NCBI GenBank assembly: GCA_905480595.1
Contig: CAJQQY010000217.1
Location: 1 to 44,812 of the forward strand
Direction: 5' to 3'
DNA from: an uncultured Saprospiraceae bacterium
GTDB taxonomy: Bacteria; Bacteroidota; Bacteroidia; Chitinophagales; Saprospiraceae
DNA: 44,812 nt
Part shown: positions 8,861 through 17,904 of the stretch, piece after piece
Position numbering within the stretch: position 1 is the stretch's first letter
Layout of the letters: each line of letters begins with the position of its first letter
Translations under genes and position numbers: made by a program
The notes under the pieces: generated by a model
What the model was told of the DNA's origin: nothing
Seen by the model: the letters and a program-made list of their open reading frames with translations, nothing else
The model's database searches: none

Positions 8861-10042
8861 ATGAAAGAAGTTTATATCGTATCAGCAGTAAGAACTCCGA
8901 TGGGAAGTTTTGGAGGCGCATTATCTAGTTTTTCTGCCGTTCAGTTAGGATCATTTGCCATCGAAGGTGCTTTAAAAAGAGCAAAGGTGAGTCCATCAAA
9001 AGTTCAAGAAGTTTTGATGGGAAATGTTGTTTCCGCTGGACTTGGTCAAGCACCAGCTCGGCAAGCAGCTTTGGGAGCTGGCATCGGCAATAATGTGCCA
9101 TGTACCACTATCAATAAAGTTTGCTCATCAGGAATGAAATCTATCATGATTGGCGCTGCAAATATTATGATTGGTCAAGCTGACATCATCGTTGCAGGAG
9201 GAATGGAAAGCATGAGTAATATTCCTTTTTATGCACCAAAAATGCGTTGGGGAAATAAATTTGGAAATGCACACTTCATCGATGGACTAGTTCAAGATGG
9301 CTTGCAAGATGCTTATGGAAAAATGCCAATGGGTGTTTGTGCAGATGCAACTGCTGAAAAATATGGCTTCACTCGAGAGCAACAAGATGCTTTTGCTATT
9401 CAATCTTATGAGCGAGCAAGTGCAGCAACTGACGATGGATCTTTCGCAGATGAAATCGTTCCAGTAACTGTTCCTCAAAGAAGAGGCGATGCAATTATCG
9501 TTTCAAAAGATGAAGAATACACAAAAGTAAAATTCGAAAAAATTCCTGCTCTTCGTGCAGCTTTCACCAAAGATGGAACTGTAACTGCAGCAAATGCATC
9601 AACAATTAATGATGGCGCATCAGCAGTAGTTTTAGCAAGCGCAGAAGCGGTAAAAAAATATAAATTGAAACCTGTTGCAAAAATCCTTTCTTTTGCAGAT
9701 GCTGCTCACGAGCCAGAATGGTTTACAACAGCTCCTCCAAAAGCTGCTAAAAAAGCAATGAAATTAGCAGGTATCAAAAAATCAGATATTGATTATTACG
9801 AAGTGAATGAAGCATTCGCAGCAGTAACTATGGCATTCAATAAAGAGATGAGATTGAAAGAAAACAAAGTAAATGTTTTTGGTGGTGCGGTTTCTTTGGG
9901 TCACCCTCTTGGAGCTTCAGGAGCACGAATTTTGACAACCTTAAATAATGTTTTACATCAGAAAGATGCAAGCGTTGGTTTGGCAGCAATTTGTAATGGT
10001 GGCGGTGGTGCTTCATCAATGATCATTGAGCGAATTAAGTAA
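8861..10042 (+). CDS. Acetyl-CoA C-acetyltransferase (thiolase)
   Basis: A 393-residue thiolase that joins two acetyl-CoA molecules to acetoacetyl-CoA, or cleaves the product, in the cytoplasm. All catalytic residues are visible: nucleophile C88 in NKVCSSGMK, H348 in SLGHPLGASGAR, and C378 in ICNGGGGAS. The NEAFA motif is also intact. The spacing is almost the same as in the well-studied Zoogloea enzyme (C89, H348, C378). The sequence resembles mitochondrial ACAT1 closely, including AGGMESMSN and TVTAANAST, which favours acetoacetyl-CoA thiolase (atoB/thlA-like) over a long-chain beta-oxidation thiolase. It appears to be a single-gene unit, with its own promoter element and an intrinsic terminator right after it. 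Confidence 0.93.
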   Translation: MKEVYIVSAVRTPMGSFGGALSSFSAVQLGSFAIEGALKRAKVSPSKVQEVLMGNVVSAGLGQAPARQAALGAGIGNNVPCTTINKVCSSGMKSIMIGAANIMIGQADIIVAGGMESMSNIPFYAPKMRWGNKFGNAHFIDGLVQDGLQDAYGKMPMGVCADATAEKYGFTREQQDAFAIQSYERASAATDDGSFADEIVPVTVPQRRGDAIIVSKDEEYTKVKFEKIPALRAAFTKDGTVTAANASTINDGASAVVLASAEAVKKYKLKPVAKILSFADAAHEPEWFTTAPPKAAKKAMKLAGIKKSDIDYYEVNEAFAAVTMAFNKEMRLKENKVNVFGGAVSLGHPLGASGARILTTLNNVLHQKDASVGLAAICNGGGGASSMIIERIK

Positions 10043-10069
10043 TTTAATACTTAAATAATAAAGGTTTAC

Positions 10070-10109
10070 AACCCGGATTTTCTGATAAAGAAAATTCGGG
10101 TTTTCTTTT
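10070..10109 (+). terminator. Intrinsic terminator after thiolase
   Basis: A 13-position stem with one mismatch (AACCCGgATTTTC with GAAAATtCGGGTT) and a 7-nt loop is followed by TTCTTTT. It lies 28 bp after the thiolase stop. The remaining gap up to 10306 shows only a weak TATCTTAG (10276-10283), a possible -7 element for the next gene. Confidence 0.8.
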
Positions 10110-10306
10110 ATCTTCTTAGTTTTCATTTGGATGAAAAAACAAGGATAAAAATTCTATTTCCACAAATACGACTTTACAAAAATATTAAAATATAACCTCT
10201 TGAAGATCAGTCACTTAAATTCATTTTAAAAATTTATTATTCATTCCGTTTCAAGTTTTTCACTTCAAAAAATTGTATCTTAGTCGTCCACCAAAACAAG
10301 TGAATT

Positions 10307-11329
10307 ATGACTAAAACAAATCACCTTAGCAAAGGACATTTAGCCTTAATTTTTGGAGTCCCACTTTTAATGATTTTAGGAATTACTTATCTCACTTTTA
10401 TTCCTTTTTTTGCTTCGCAAAACCTTTCCTACGCGATTACTTTAGATTTAATTCTTACAGTTCCGATTGTGTATTTTTTACTCATACGGAAAACAGAAAT
10501 TCCAAAAGGAACGGCTGTTACTTTTCTAATTTTAGGTGTAGTGATCGCTTCCTACATTATTCCAAAAGAGCACCAAACGATTATTAGTTTTGCTAAGCAA
10601 TTTTTAATACCTGTCATTGAGCTTTCCATTTTCACTTTGGTCGTTTTTAAAATTCGAAAAATGTATAAAAGTTTCCAAGGTGCAAAAGAGAATGCTCCTG
10701 ATTTTATGGAAACTCTTCGAATTGCAGTTGCAGAAATTTTACCTAAAAAAGTAGTGGAGCCTTTCGTTATGGAAATCGCAATGATCTACTATTGCTTTTT
10801 TACATGGACAAAACCAATATTCCCCAACAATGCTTTTTCGTACCATAAAAGAAGTGATCTTGCTTTAATTTTTGGAGTCTTTATTGGATTAATTTTAGTA
10901 GAAACCTTTGCTTTTCATATTTTAGTAGAACGATGGAGTCCCGTTGTTGCATGGATTGGAACAAGTTTGAGTTTATATTCTATGATTCAAATTATTGGCA
11001 TTATCAAGTCTGCTTCTCGTAGACCAATCATTTTAAAAAATGAAAAAGTAATTCTACGATTTGGGATGATGTCAGAAACTAAAGTTACTTACGATGACAT
11101 TGAACGAGTGGAATTAAGTCAAAGAACAATTAGCAATAATCCTTTAGCTAAAAAATTAGGTACAGAACTCACCTCTCATAATGTTGTGATTTATTTAAAA
11201 AAAGAAAATACCTTACATGGTCTTTTTGGAATAAAAAACAACTTCAATATTCTTTCTCTTTTTGTGGATAATCAAAAAAGATTTAAAGAAGAAATTGACC
11301 AACGGATTTCACCTGAAATAAAAGAATAA
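10307..11329 (+). CDS. Multi-pass membrane protein of unknown function
   Basis: A 340-residue integral membrane protein that I do not recognise. The first 230 residues contain about six or seven hydrophobic segments, for example LALIFGVPLLMILGITYLTF near the N-terminus and LALIFGVFIGLILVETFAF near residue 190. The phrase LALIFGV occurs in both, which hints at an internal duplication. The C-terminal 100 residues (from about VILRFGMMSETKVTYDDIER) are soluble and rich in beta strands, resembling small PH-like domains of bacterial membrane proteins. The stop is 3 bp before the next gene's ATG, so it is very likely co-transcribed with the DUF2233 lipoprotein. Confidence 0.75.
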   Translation: MTKTNHLSKGHLALIFGVPLLMILGITYLTFIPFFASQNLSYAITLDLILTVPIVYFLLIRKTEIPKGTAVTFLILGVVIASYIIPKEHQTIISFAKQFLIPVIELSIFTLVVFKIRKMYKSFQGAKENAPDFMETLRIAVAEILPKKVVEPFVMEIAMIYYCFFTWTKPIFPNNAFSYHKRSDLALIFGVFIGLILVETFAFHILVERWSPVVAWIGTSLSLYSMIQIIGIIKSASRRPIILKNEKVILRFGMMSETKVTYDDIERVELSQRTISNNPLAKKLGTELTSHNVVIYLKKENTLHGLFGIKNNFNILSLFVDNQKRFKEEIDQRISPEIKE

Positions 11330-11332
11330 ACA

Positions 11333-12133
11333 ATGTCTAAAATGTCATTTCCAAAAGGAATCACAAATTTGATTTCTATCATTTGTTATTCCTTTTTTTT
11401 GACCATCATTAATACTTCTTGTTCTGCTCAGACTACTTCGCAAAAAGTAGTTGAAATTGATGCTCAAGAAGTTACTTATCGCAATCAAAAATTCGATGTC
11501 GTAAAAATTGACTTGCGAAAAACACCTGTTCAGTTTTTTTGGAAAAATAAAAACGGGAAACTCATTCGGAGTTTAGAAAACTTGAAAAAAGAAAGTGAAA
11601 GTGATGGCAAGGAATTACTCTTTGGAATGAATGCAGGTATGTACCAACTAAATCGAAACCCACAAGGACTTTATATCGAAAATGGAAAAACGGTTAAATC
11701 GTTGGATACGTTGCAAGATGGTTACGGCAATTTTTATCTCCAACCTAATGGCGTTTTTTATTTAAAAAATGATTCGACAGGAGTTTTACCTAGTACTCTT
11801 TTTTCCAAAAAAAATATACAACCGACCTGGGCAACACAATCGGGGCCAATGCTTTTGATTAATGAAAAAGTACATCCCATTTTTAAAGAAGGTTCTACAA
11901 ATTTGAATATTCGAAATGGCGTAGGTGTTATTTCCAAACATGAAATCGTATTTGTGATTTCACATAAAGAAGTTAACCTCTTTGATTTTGCAATGCTTTT
12001 TAAAGAAGAATTGAATTGTAAAAATGCGTTGTATCTCGATGGCTTTGTTTCGAGGGCTTATATCCCACAGTTGAATCGAAAAGATTTAGATGGAAATTTT
12101 GGGGTTATGATTGGCATTTTTAAAACTCCTTAA
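11333..12133 (+). CDS. DUF2233/NAGPA-type phosphodiester glycosidase lipoprotein
   Basis: A 266-residue exported protein. The N-terminus has a hydrophobic stretch ending in NTSC, a lipobox-like site with the acylated cysteine at about residue 30. The rest matches the phosphodiester glycosidase (DUF2233/NAGPA) family: GMNAGMYQLNRNPQGLYIENG, then ATQSGPMLLIN, NIRNGVGV and ALYLDGFVSRAY. Members include the human uncovering enzyme that removes GlcNAc from a phosphodiester; in bacteria such proteins are often linked to exopolysaccharide or sporulation genes. The substrate here is unknown. It follows the membrane protein gene by 3 bp, so the two may work together at the envelope. Confidence 0.82.
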   Translation: MSKMSFPKGITNLISIICYSFFLTIINTSCSAQTTSQKVVEIDAQEVTYRNQKFDVVKIDLRKTPVQFFWKNKNGKLIRSLENLKKESESDGKELLFGMNAGMYQLNRNPQGLYIENGKTVKSLDTLQDGYGNFYLQPNGVFYLKNDSTGVLPSTLFSKKNIQPTWATQSGPMLLINEKVHPIFKEGSTNLNIRNGVGVISKHEIVFVISHKEVNLFDFAMLFKEELNCKNALYLDGFVSRAYIPQLNRKDLDGNFGVMIGIFKTP

Positions 12134-12145
12134 AGTTTGATATTG

Positions 12146-12181
12146 AAAAAAGAATGAGGCTTAGAATTAACTAATCCTCAT
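12146..12181 (-). terminator. Terminator between convergent genes
   Basis: An 11-position stem with one mismatch (ATGAGGcTTAG with CTAAtCCTCAT) and a 6-nt AT loop is followed on the minus strand by a run of six T. It sits between the convergent DUF2233 gene and the T9SS gene at 12212-15043 and mainly fits the minus-strand gene, though it may serve both. Confidence 0.6.
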
Positions 12182-12211
12182 CCCTTTAAAATTTAGCGTG
12201 TGCTCCAATTT

Positions 12212-15043
12212 CTATTTCTTAATAATTTTTCCTGTCGCAACAATCGTCCCTTCATCCTCAATTATGAAAAAATAAATATTACTTTCTAATCCATTTTTAG
12301 TAATCGTAAAAGAATTATTTTCAGAATCTAACTCTTTAACTAGCTGGCCATTAATGTTGTAAAGTTTCAATCGACCTCTAGTCAACATTTTTCCTTTAAC
12401 TTCTATCGTCGCACTTTCCATAAATGGATTTGGAAATACTTTGCAGATTACTCCATCCTTTTTACTTGACTCAGGCAGTTGATCGATGCTAACCATCAGT
12501 AACTCTTCCCCTAGCGTATGTTGAGTTTGATTAGTGATAACGGGAGCATTGAAGTCAAAATAAATAGCAGCTTGATTATTTATAATAGTACCTATTGGAA
12601 GCTCATTTTTAGGAGATATTTTGAATTTCACAAATCCATTTGATTCAATCAAATTAACATTACTATCTGGCAACATTATATTTTCGAAATTGAAAACTAA
12701 TGTTTTATCATCCATAATACTAAACTGATATGGGTGACTAGACACACCTGCTCGTAAAGTTGATAGATCCAATTCTTCACTAAGCTCATCCTTAATCACT
12801 ACTTGAAAAGCGGTATCTGTTCCTGTATTTTGAAACCTAATTAGATATTCTATTTCTTGATTTACACCAATAATATTTTCGGGTCCATGACCTAGTGGGA
12901 ATCCAGTTTTATCATTAGGATCAAAGGAACCAATGTTTTGTCTACAATCAATATCGATGTATGGATTACCATCATTCTGATCAAAAATATTGATAAAACC
13001 AAACGTGAATAAATTACTTGATGCTCCACAATTTTCAACACTTACACTTGGCATATTTACTCCTGGATGGTTAGGTTCTTGTTGAGCTTCCAATCTAAAA
13101 GTACTTCCATTCGTTGGAATAGATATTACTTCCACTTGATTAATATCGAGTTCAAAATCACCTTGAAATAATACCACATCGTCTTCTACAATAATATAAT
13201 TCAACCCAGGTTGAGTAGGAGCACTTCCTACATTTTCCAAAAGAAATTGAATAGAATCACCTATGCATATTGCATTAATCTCAACACTTGCACCTGACCA
13301 GTTTTGAGTAGGAATGCAAATAGAATCAGGATAAATATGTGCTTCAATACAATGAGTTGCTCCGATAGGAATTGAATCGCAATTGGTTGAATCTCCAAGG
13401 TTAAAGTAAATTTCAAAGTTATTACAATCACCTATGGCTAAATCATTTAAAGAAAAAGTAAGCGTATCTCCAGACTGAGCAGGAGCACCTGAAAGAGAAC
13501 TACCTGTGTATTCCATATAAGGATCTAACACAATATCAATCGAAACATCTTCTGCCAATTCTGTCCCGATATTACAATATTGAACATTATATGTATTCTC
13601 CACACATCTCCTTAATGCATTCGTTCCAATCGAAACATCTAGTACTGGACAATCAACCAACGGAAGTGCAAAAATATTTTGGAAAATAGTATCACCCGCA
13701 TTTTGAATATTTACTGTTAGCGTGGAATCGCATAATCCCCAGTAAGTAGAATACGGAATGGGAGTTAACTCATACTCTCCTGTGTCTAATAAAAATTCAT
13801 ATTCACCATTTGCATTAGTCGTTGTAATATAATCGTCATCTCCTTTCGAAGCTTTTATCAACCAATTCATTAATTGTTGTTCGCCATTATCTAGAGCACA
13901 ATTTTCATTTTCATCTAAAACCACCGCTCCTTTTATTAGATTTTTATAACTATATCCTAGACTATCGATAGCTACTATATATCCATCAAAGTTGGTTGCT
14001 GGCAAATTATTATTTGCAACCAAATAATACCTATTGGAACTTTCTACAATAAAGTTTTGGAAAAACTCATCATCGCTTTGTCCAAATTTCCGAAACCAAA
14101 TCTCATTTCCAGATTGGTCTATTTTCAATAATCCTAAATCATTGTAGGTAAAAAGATCACTCGTAATTCCTGCCAATAAAATATTTCCATCAGGTAGTTC
14201 AATTACCATTGGATGATTCGAGGTATAATAATTTAGATTAAATTGCGGATAAGTTTGAGTATTAATTAGATTCCCATTTCCATCTACTTTTAATAACTCA
14301 AAAGAATAAGTACTAGTCGCTGGATTCCACCTCTGCGCAGTAATTAGTAAATCATTAGAAACTGTTCCTGTAATATTATTGAAATATAAATTAGCTCCAG
14401 AGGTAGAATCATCTATCCATAAAATATTTCCAAGTCCATCTAACCTCCCAACTTCTTTCGTCCCTTGTATTATAATATCATTGTTCTCTGCTAATAATAT
14501 TTTACTCATTGAGGCAATTTCATTTGAGGTAAAAGTCTGCTCCCAAATAACATTATTTGAAGGATCTACTTTTTGAATATAATTCCCTCCTGAAGTATAT
14601 CCTAAAACTAAGACATCTCCATTTCCAGCATCTGCGATAGATCTAATTCGTTGATCAGGATACTCGACATTCCACATCAAATCTCCATCTTGACTATATT
14701 TTCTAAAAGTTTGTAGATAAGGTAAACCAGCATCAAAAGTTGTTACCAATAAAAAACTAGTGTCTTCTTCTGACTGCAACATATTTGAATGCCATCCTCC
14801 ACCAAAGTTTGAATTAAAAAACGTTTCCTCATTCTCCCATACAATGTTACCAGAGGTATCAACTTTCGTAATTCGAGAAATAATTGAGTCAAGCAAATTA
14901 AAAGTCGTAGCTACAATCACTCCTCCATCATTAGATTGATCTGACACTTGAATAGATTCATCAAGACTTTTTTCCCACCCTTGTGCTGAAGTGAATGTTA
15001 GGGAAAAAAAGGACACAACTAGCAGTAATATTATCTTTTTCAT
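12212..15043 (-). CDS. Large T9SS-sorted surface protein with propeller and beta-sandwich domains
   Basis: A 943-residue secreted protein. It has a signal peptide ending FTSAQ. Residues about 20-370 are repeats of the kind VDTSGNIVWE, a beta-propeller of PQQ/delta-60 style. From about 375 (KGAVVLDENENCALDNGE) comes a SdrD-B-like carboxypeptidase-regulatory fold. Beta-sandwich domains follow, the last of which (FDPNDKTGFPLGHG ... EYLIRFQNTGTDTAF) resembles the DUF11/DUF7619 group common in Bacteroidota surface proteins. The end is a type A T9SS sorting domain (VFPNPFMESATIEVKG). It is probably an adhesin or structural surface protein; no catalytic motif is seen. It is transcribed alone, opposite to its neighbours on both sides. 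Confidence 0.85.
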   Translation of the reverse strand: MKKIILLLVVSFFSLTFTSAQGWEKSLDESIQVSDQSNDGGVIVATTFNLLDSIISRITKVDTSGNIVWENEETFFNSNFGGGWHSNMLQSEEDTSFLLVTTFDAGLPYLQTFRKYSQDGDLMWNVEYPDQRIRSIADAGNGDVLVLGYTSGGNYIQKVDPSNNVIWEQTFTSNEIASMSKILLAENNDIIIQGTKEVGRLDGLGNILWIDDSTSGANLYFNNITGTVSNDLLITAQRWNPATSTYSFELLKVDGNGNLINTQTYPQFNLNYYTSNHPMVIELPDGNILLAGITSDLFTYNDLGLLKIDQSGNEIWFRKFGQSDDEFFQNFIVESSNRYYLVANNNLPATNFDGYIVAIDSLGYSYKNLIKGAVVLDENENCALDNGEQQLMNWLIKASKGDDDYITTTNANGEYEFLLDTGEYELTPIPYSTYWGLCDSTLTVNIQNAGDTIFQNIFALPLVDCPVLDVSIGTNALRRCVENTYNVQYCNIGTELAEDVSIDIVLDPYMEYTGSSLSGAPAQSGDTLTFSLNDLAIGDCNNFEIYFNLGDSTNCDSIPIGATHCIEAHIYPDSICIPTQNWSGASVEINAICIGDSIQFLLENVGSAPTQPGLNYIIVEDDVVLFQGDFELDINQVEVISIPTNGSTFRLEAQQEPNHPGVNMPSVSVENCGASSNLFTFGFINIFDQNDGNPYIDIDCRQNIGSFDPNDKTGFPLGHGPENIIGVNQEIEYLIRFQNTGTDTAFQVVIKDELSEELDLSTLRAGVSSHPYQFSIMDDKTLVFNFENIMLPDSNVNLIESNGFVKFKISPKNELPIGTIINNQAAIYFDFNAPVITNQTQHTLGEELLMVSIDQLPESSKKDGVICKVFPNPFMESATIEVKGKMLTRGRLKLYNINGQLVKELDSENNSFTITKNGLESNIYFFIIEDEGTIVATGKIIKK

Positions 15044-15181
15044 ATTTGTTTAATTTTCCTAAAAAACTGAATTGAAACGCGTGTTATAGTTTTTTATAGT
15101 TTGAATATTAATTATGATTCAAAAGTCGGAAGTAATGTTTGCTATTTCAACAACATTATTTTACATTTATCGAATCTTACC

Positions 15182-15204
15182 AAATATAAAATACTGATTA
15201 TCAG
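15182..15204 (+). promoter_or_regulatory. Candidate operator/upstream element, copy 1
   Basis: A 23-bp stretch ending in the odd palindrome CTGATTATCAG. It differs by one base from a stretch at 29379-29401, and in both places it ends 41-42 bp before a start codon. See the findings. Confidence 0.45.
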
Positions 15205-15245
15205 TAATTTGCATTTATTTTTACCGAATTTTTTATATCATAAAA

Positions 15246-16685
15246 ATGGAAAAAAGTAATTTAGTTTACACATTAAAGAGATTTACTGCTAAAGATTGGC
15301 GAGCTGTAAAAAAGTTTGTGAAATCTCCATACTTCAATTCTAGAAAAGATGTGATTTTATTATTCGAATTTTTAGAAAAAAAGTACAAACGAATAGAGTA
15401 TAAAAAACTTGACAAAGTAGCGATTTTCAAAGCCATATATAAAGATGAGAAATTTGATGAAAAAAAACTACGACACTTGATGTCCTACCTTTCCGTTTTA
15501 ATAAAAAAATATTTTTCCGTTGAACATTTCCAATCTCAAACAATCATACAACAAAAGTTTTTGTGTGAAAATTTAGAACAAAGAGGTTTAAAAAAAATCC
15601 TCCAAAAAGAATTAAAAAACGCTTTAGAATTTGTCGAAAAACAAAAACAAAAAGATGCAGATCATTATTTATTCATGTACGAAATCTCATCCATGGTTTC
15701 TAATTTTTCCATAGAAGGAACTCGAAAAAAAAAGAAGGATTTTCAATCATTAGAAAAAAATATAAGTCTTGCTTTTGTTATCAATTTTTTAAAGTTGGGA
15801 TGTGAAATGCAATCCCACCAAACCTTAACTAAGGAAAATTATGATTTAAAGTTATTTCCAAGAATTCTAAATCTATTAAAAGAAGGACAATTTCTAGATA
15901 CGCCAATAGTCGAACTTTATTTCAATTGTTATATGGCTAATGATTATTTAGAACACGAAAATATTCCGTATTCTGAAAAGCATTTTTTCAATTTTAAAAA
16001 ATCACTAGAAAAAAACTGGTCAACTATCACCTCTGTAGAAGTTTGGGAAATATGCATGATCGCTATTAACTATTGTATTAAGAGGCTCAACTCTGGGAAC
16101 AAATCTTTTATTCGGGAAGCATTTGAACTATACAGATTTGGGCTCGAAAATAAATTTATTTTTAGAGAAGATATTTTATCTACTTATTCTTATAAAAATA
16201 TTTCAAGACTTGGAATTGCTCTGAACGAAAATATTTGGGTGGAAGTTTTTCTAAAAGAAAACAAAAAATTCTTACCTCCAAGGGAAAGAAAAAATACTTG
16301 GAGGTATAATTTAGCCTACTTCTATTTTCAACAAAATAATTATTCAGCCGCAATGCGATTATTATTACAAGTTGAATTTAGCGATACACTTAACAACTTG
16401 GATGCTAGACGAATATTACTAAAATGTTATTTTGAACTAAAAGAATATGATGCGTTAGATTCTCTCTTCAATAGTTTTTCCAGGTATATATATCGACAAA
16501 AAGAAATTGGTTACCACAAAGAAAATTATTTGAATTTAATTCGAATTGTTAAAAAGATCATCTACCTCCCGGCTTCAGAAAAGAAAAATATACATCACAT
16601 AAAAGAAGAAGTGAATCAAATGAATAATTTGGTAGAACGGGAATGGCTTTTATCAAAAATTAATGAATTGATTAATCAAGTATAA
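15246..16685 (+). CDS. Helical protein of unknown function
   Basis: A 479-residue soluble protein without a signal peptide. I do not recognise a characterised family. It is Lys- and Glu-rich and appears almost wholly alpha-helical. The N-terminus (FTAKDWRAVKKFVKSPYFN) looks like a conserved head: proteins beginning with a similar W-R/x-KFVxSPYFN phrase are, to my recollection, repeated in Saprospiraceae genomes. The C-terminal half (NLAYFYFQQNNYSAAMRLLL and LLKCYFELKEYDAL) has the cadence of TPR helices. It stands alone, with a palindromic element 41 bp before the start, shared with the metallophosphoesterase gene. Its role is unknown. Confidence 0.75.
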   Translation: MEKSNLVYTLKRFTAKDWRAVKKFVKSPYFNSRKDVILLFEFLEKKYKRIEYKKLDKVAIFKAIYKDEKFDEKKLRHLMSYLSVLIKKYFSVEHFQSQTIIQQKFLCENLEQRGLKKILQKELKNALEFVEKQKQKDADHYLFMYEISSMVSNFSIEGTRKKKKDFQSLEKNISLAFVINFLKLGCEMQSHQTLTKENYDLKLFPRILNLLKEGQFLDTPIVELYFNCYMANDYLEHENIPYSEKHFFNFKKSLEKNWSTITSVEVWEICMIAINYCIKRLNSGNKSFIREAFELYRFGLENKFIFREDILSTYSYKNISRLGIALNENIWVEVFLKENKKFLPPRERKNTWRYNLAYFYFQQNNYSAAMRLLLQVEFSDTLNNLDARRILLKCYFELKEYDALDSLFNSFSRYIYRQKEIGYHKENYLNLIRIVKKIIYLPASEKKNIHHIKEEVNQMNNLVEREWLLSKINELINQV

Positions 16686-16785
16686 CTATCATGTATATCT
16701 TTTTCATTTAAACATCTGATCTAATTATGAAGACACATAAATAGGTCTAAACTAAACATTAGGAAAAGTTAACTGTTAAGCGTTC

Positions 16786-16814
16786 AGCATTAATCACTAA
16801 AATGCTTATTTTTG
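16786..16814 (+). promoter_or_regulatory. Promoter region of metF with overlapping inverted repeat
   Basis: TATTTTTG (16807-16814) matches TAnnTTTG. Directly upstream is an inverted repeat AGCATT-N9-AATGCT (16786-16806) that would cover the promoter spacer, in the position of a repressor operator. No SAM riboswitch fold was seen in the 170-bp leader region. Confidence 0.5.
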
Positions 16815-16857
16815 CCGCTTCAAAAAAAAATCTTCAATTTTCACATAAATTTTCACA

Positions 16858-17814
16858 ATGAAAGTAACGGAATATTTTGAGAAGGCGAACGGAGAAACAC
16901 TCATCTCATTCGAAGTTTTACCGCCACTAAAAGGAGGAAGTATGAAAGCCATTTTTGATGTTTTGGATCCTTTGATGGAATTCAAACCACCATTTATTGA
17001 TGTGACTTACCATCGAGAAGACTTTATTTATAAGCAACGTGAAAGTGGTTATTATGAAAAAGCTGCCATCCGAAAACGTCCAGGAACAGTTGGAATTTGT
17101 GCAGCCATTATGCATAGATATGGAGTAGATGCTGTGCCTCATTTGTTGTGTGGTGGATTCACGAAAGAGGATACTGAAAATGCATTGATTGATTTGAATT
17201 TTTTAAATATTAATAATGTATTGGCATTGCGAGGAGATGCTCGAAAATTTGACGGAAAATTTATTGGAGAACCTGATGGCCATCATTATGCCTTAGGTTT
17301 GATTAAACAAATCAATGATATCAACAATGGAAAATACCTCGATAAAAATATCGAGAATGGAGTTCCAACTGATTTTTGCATAGGCATAGCGGGTTATCCT
17401 GAAAAGCATTTTGAATCACCAAACCTAGCAACAGATTTAGCATTTACCAAAGCGAAAGTAGACGCGGGAGCAGATTATATTGTAACTCAAATGTTTTTTG
17501 ACAATGAAAAATATTTTGAATATGTGGATGCTTGTCGTGCTAGTGGAATAAATGTTCCTATTGTTCCAGGCTTAAAACCATTGACCAAAAAATATCAACT
17601 TAATTCTATTCCTCGACTTTTTCACATTAATATGCCTGAAGCATTGTCGAAAGAAATGATGAAAGCAAAAGATGCTTATTCTAGAACAGAGGTCGGTATC
17701 GAATGGCTAATAGAACAATCGAAAGAATTAAAAGCAAAAGGAGCACCTTGCCTTCATTATTACACAATGGGCGATGTAGAGACGATTCGAAGAGTAGCAG
17801 AAGCGGTTTATTAA
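16858..17814 (+). CDS. metF: Methylenetetrahydrofolate reductase
   Basis: A 318-residue FAD-dependent enzyme that reduces 5,10-methylene-THF to 5-methyl-THF, the methyl donor for methionine synthesis. The N-terminal SFEVLPPLKGGSM carries the conserved glutamate. FIDVTYHRE, LALRGDARKF, CIGIAGYPEKH and YIVTQMFFDNEKYFEYVDACR follow in the family order. The length fits the bacterial single-domain form. The start is the ATG 43 bp after a consensus -7 element, giving a short leader. It appears monocistronic; the next gene begins 90 bp downstream. Confidence 0.95.
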   Translation: MKVTEYFEKANGETLISFEVLPPLKGGSMKAIFDVLDPLMEFKPPFIDVTYHREDFIYKQRESGYYEKAAIRKRPGTVGICAAIMHRYGVDAVPHLLCGGFTKEDTENALIDLNFLNINNVLALRGDARKFDGKFIGEPDGHHYALGLIKQINDINNGKYLDKNIENGVPTDFCIGIAGYPEKHFESPNLATDLAFTKAKVDAGADYIVTQMFFDNEKYFEYVDACRASGINVPIVPGLKPLTKKYQLNSIPRLFHINMPEALSKEMMKAKDAYSRTEVGIEWLIEQSKELKAKGAPCLHYYTMGDVETIRRVAEAVY

Positions 17815-17904
17815 TTTTTTAATTAAATCTCACAAAACGTAGGAACTCAATTTAGGGAAGTCTAAAATTTGTTTTATTTTTAGTTCTGAATTAAACTTAA
17901 GAAT

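Noticed and set aside
16686..16857. SAM riboswitch upstream of metF
   Set aside because: No SAM-I, SAM-II or similar conserved core could be traced; the transcript probably starts at about 16821, leaving under 40 nt of leader.
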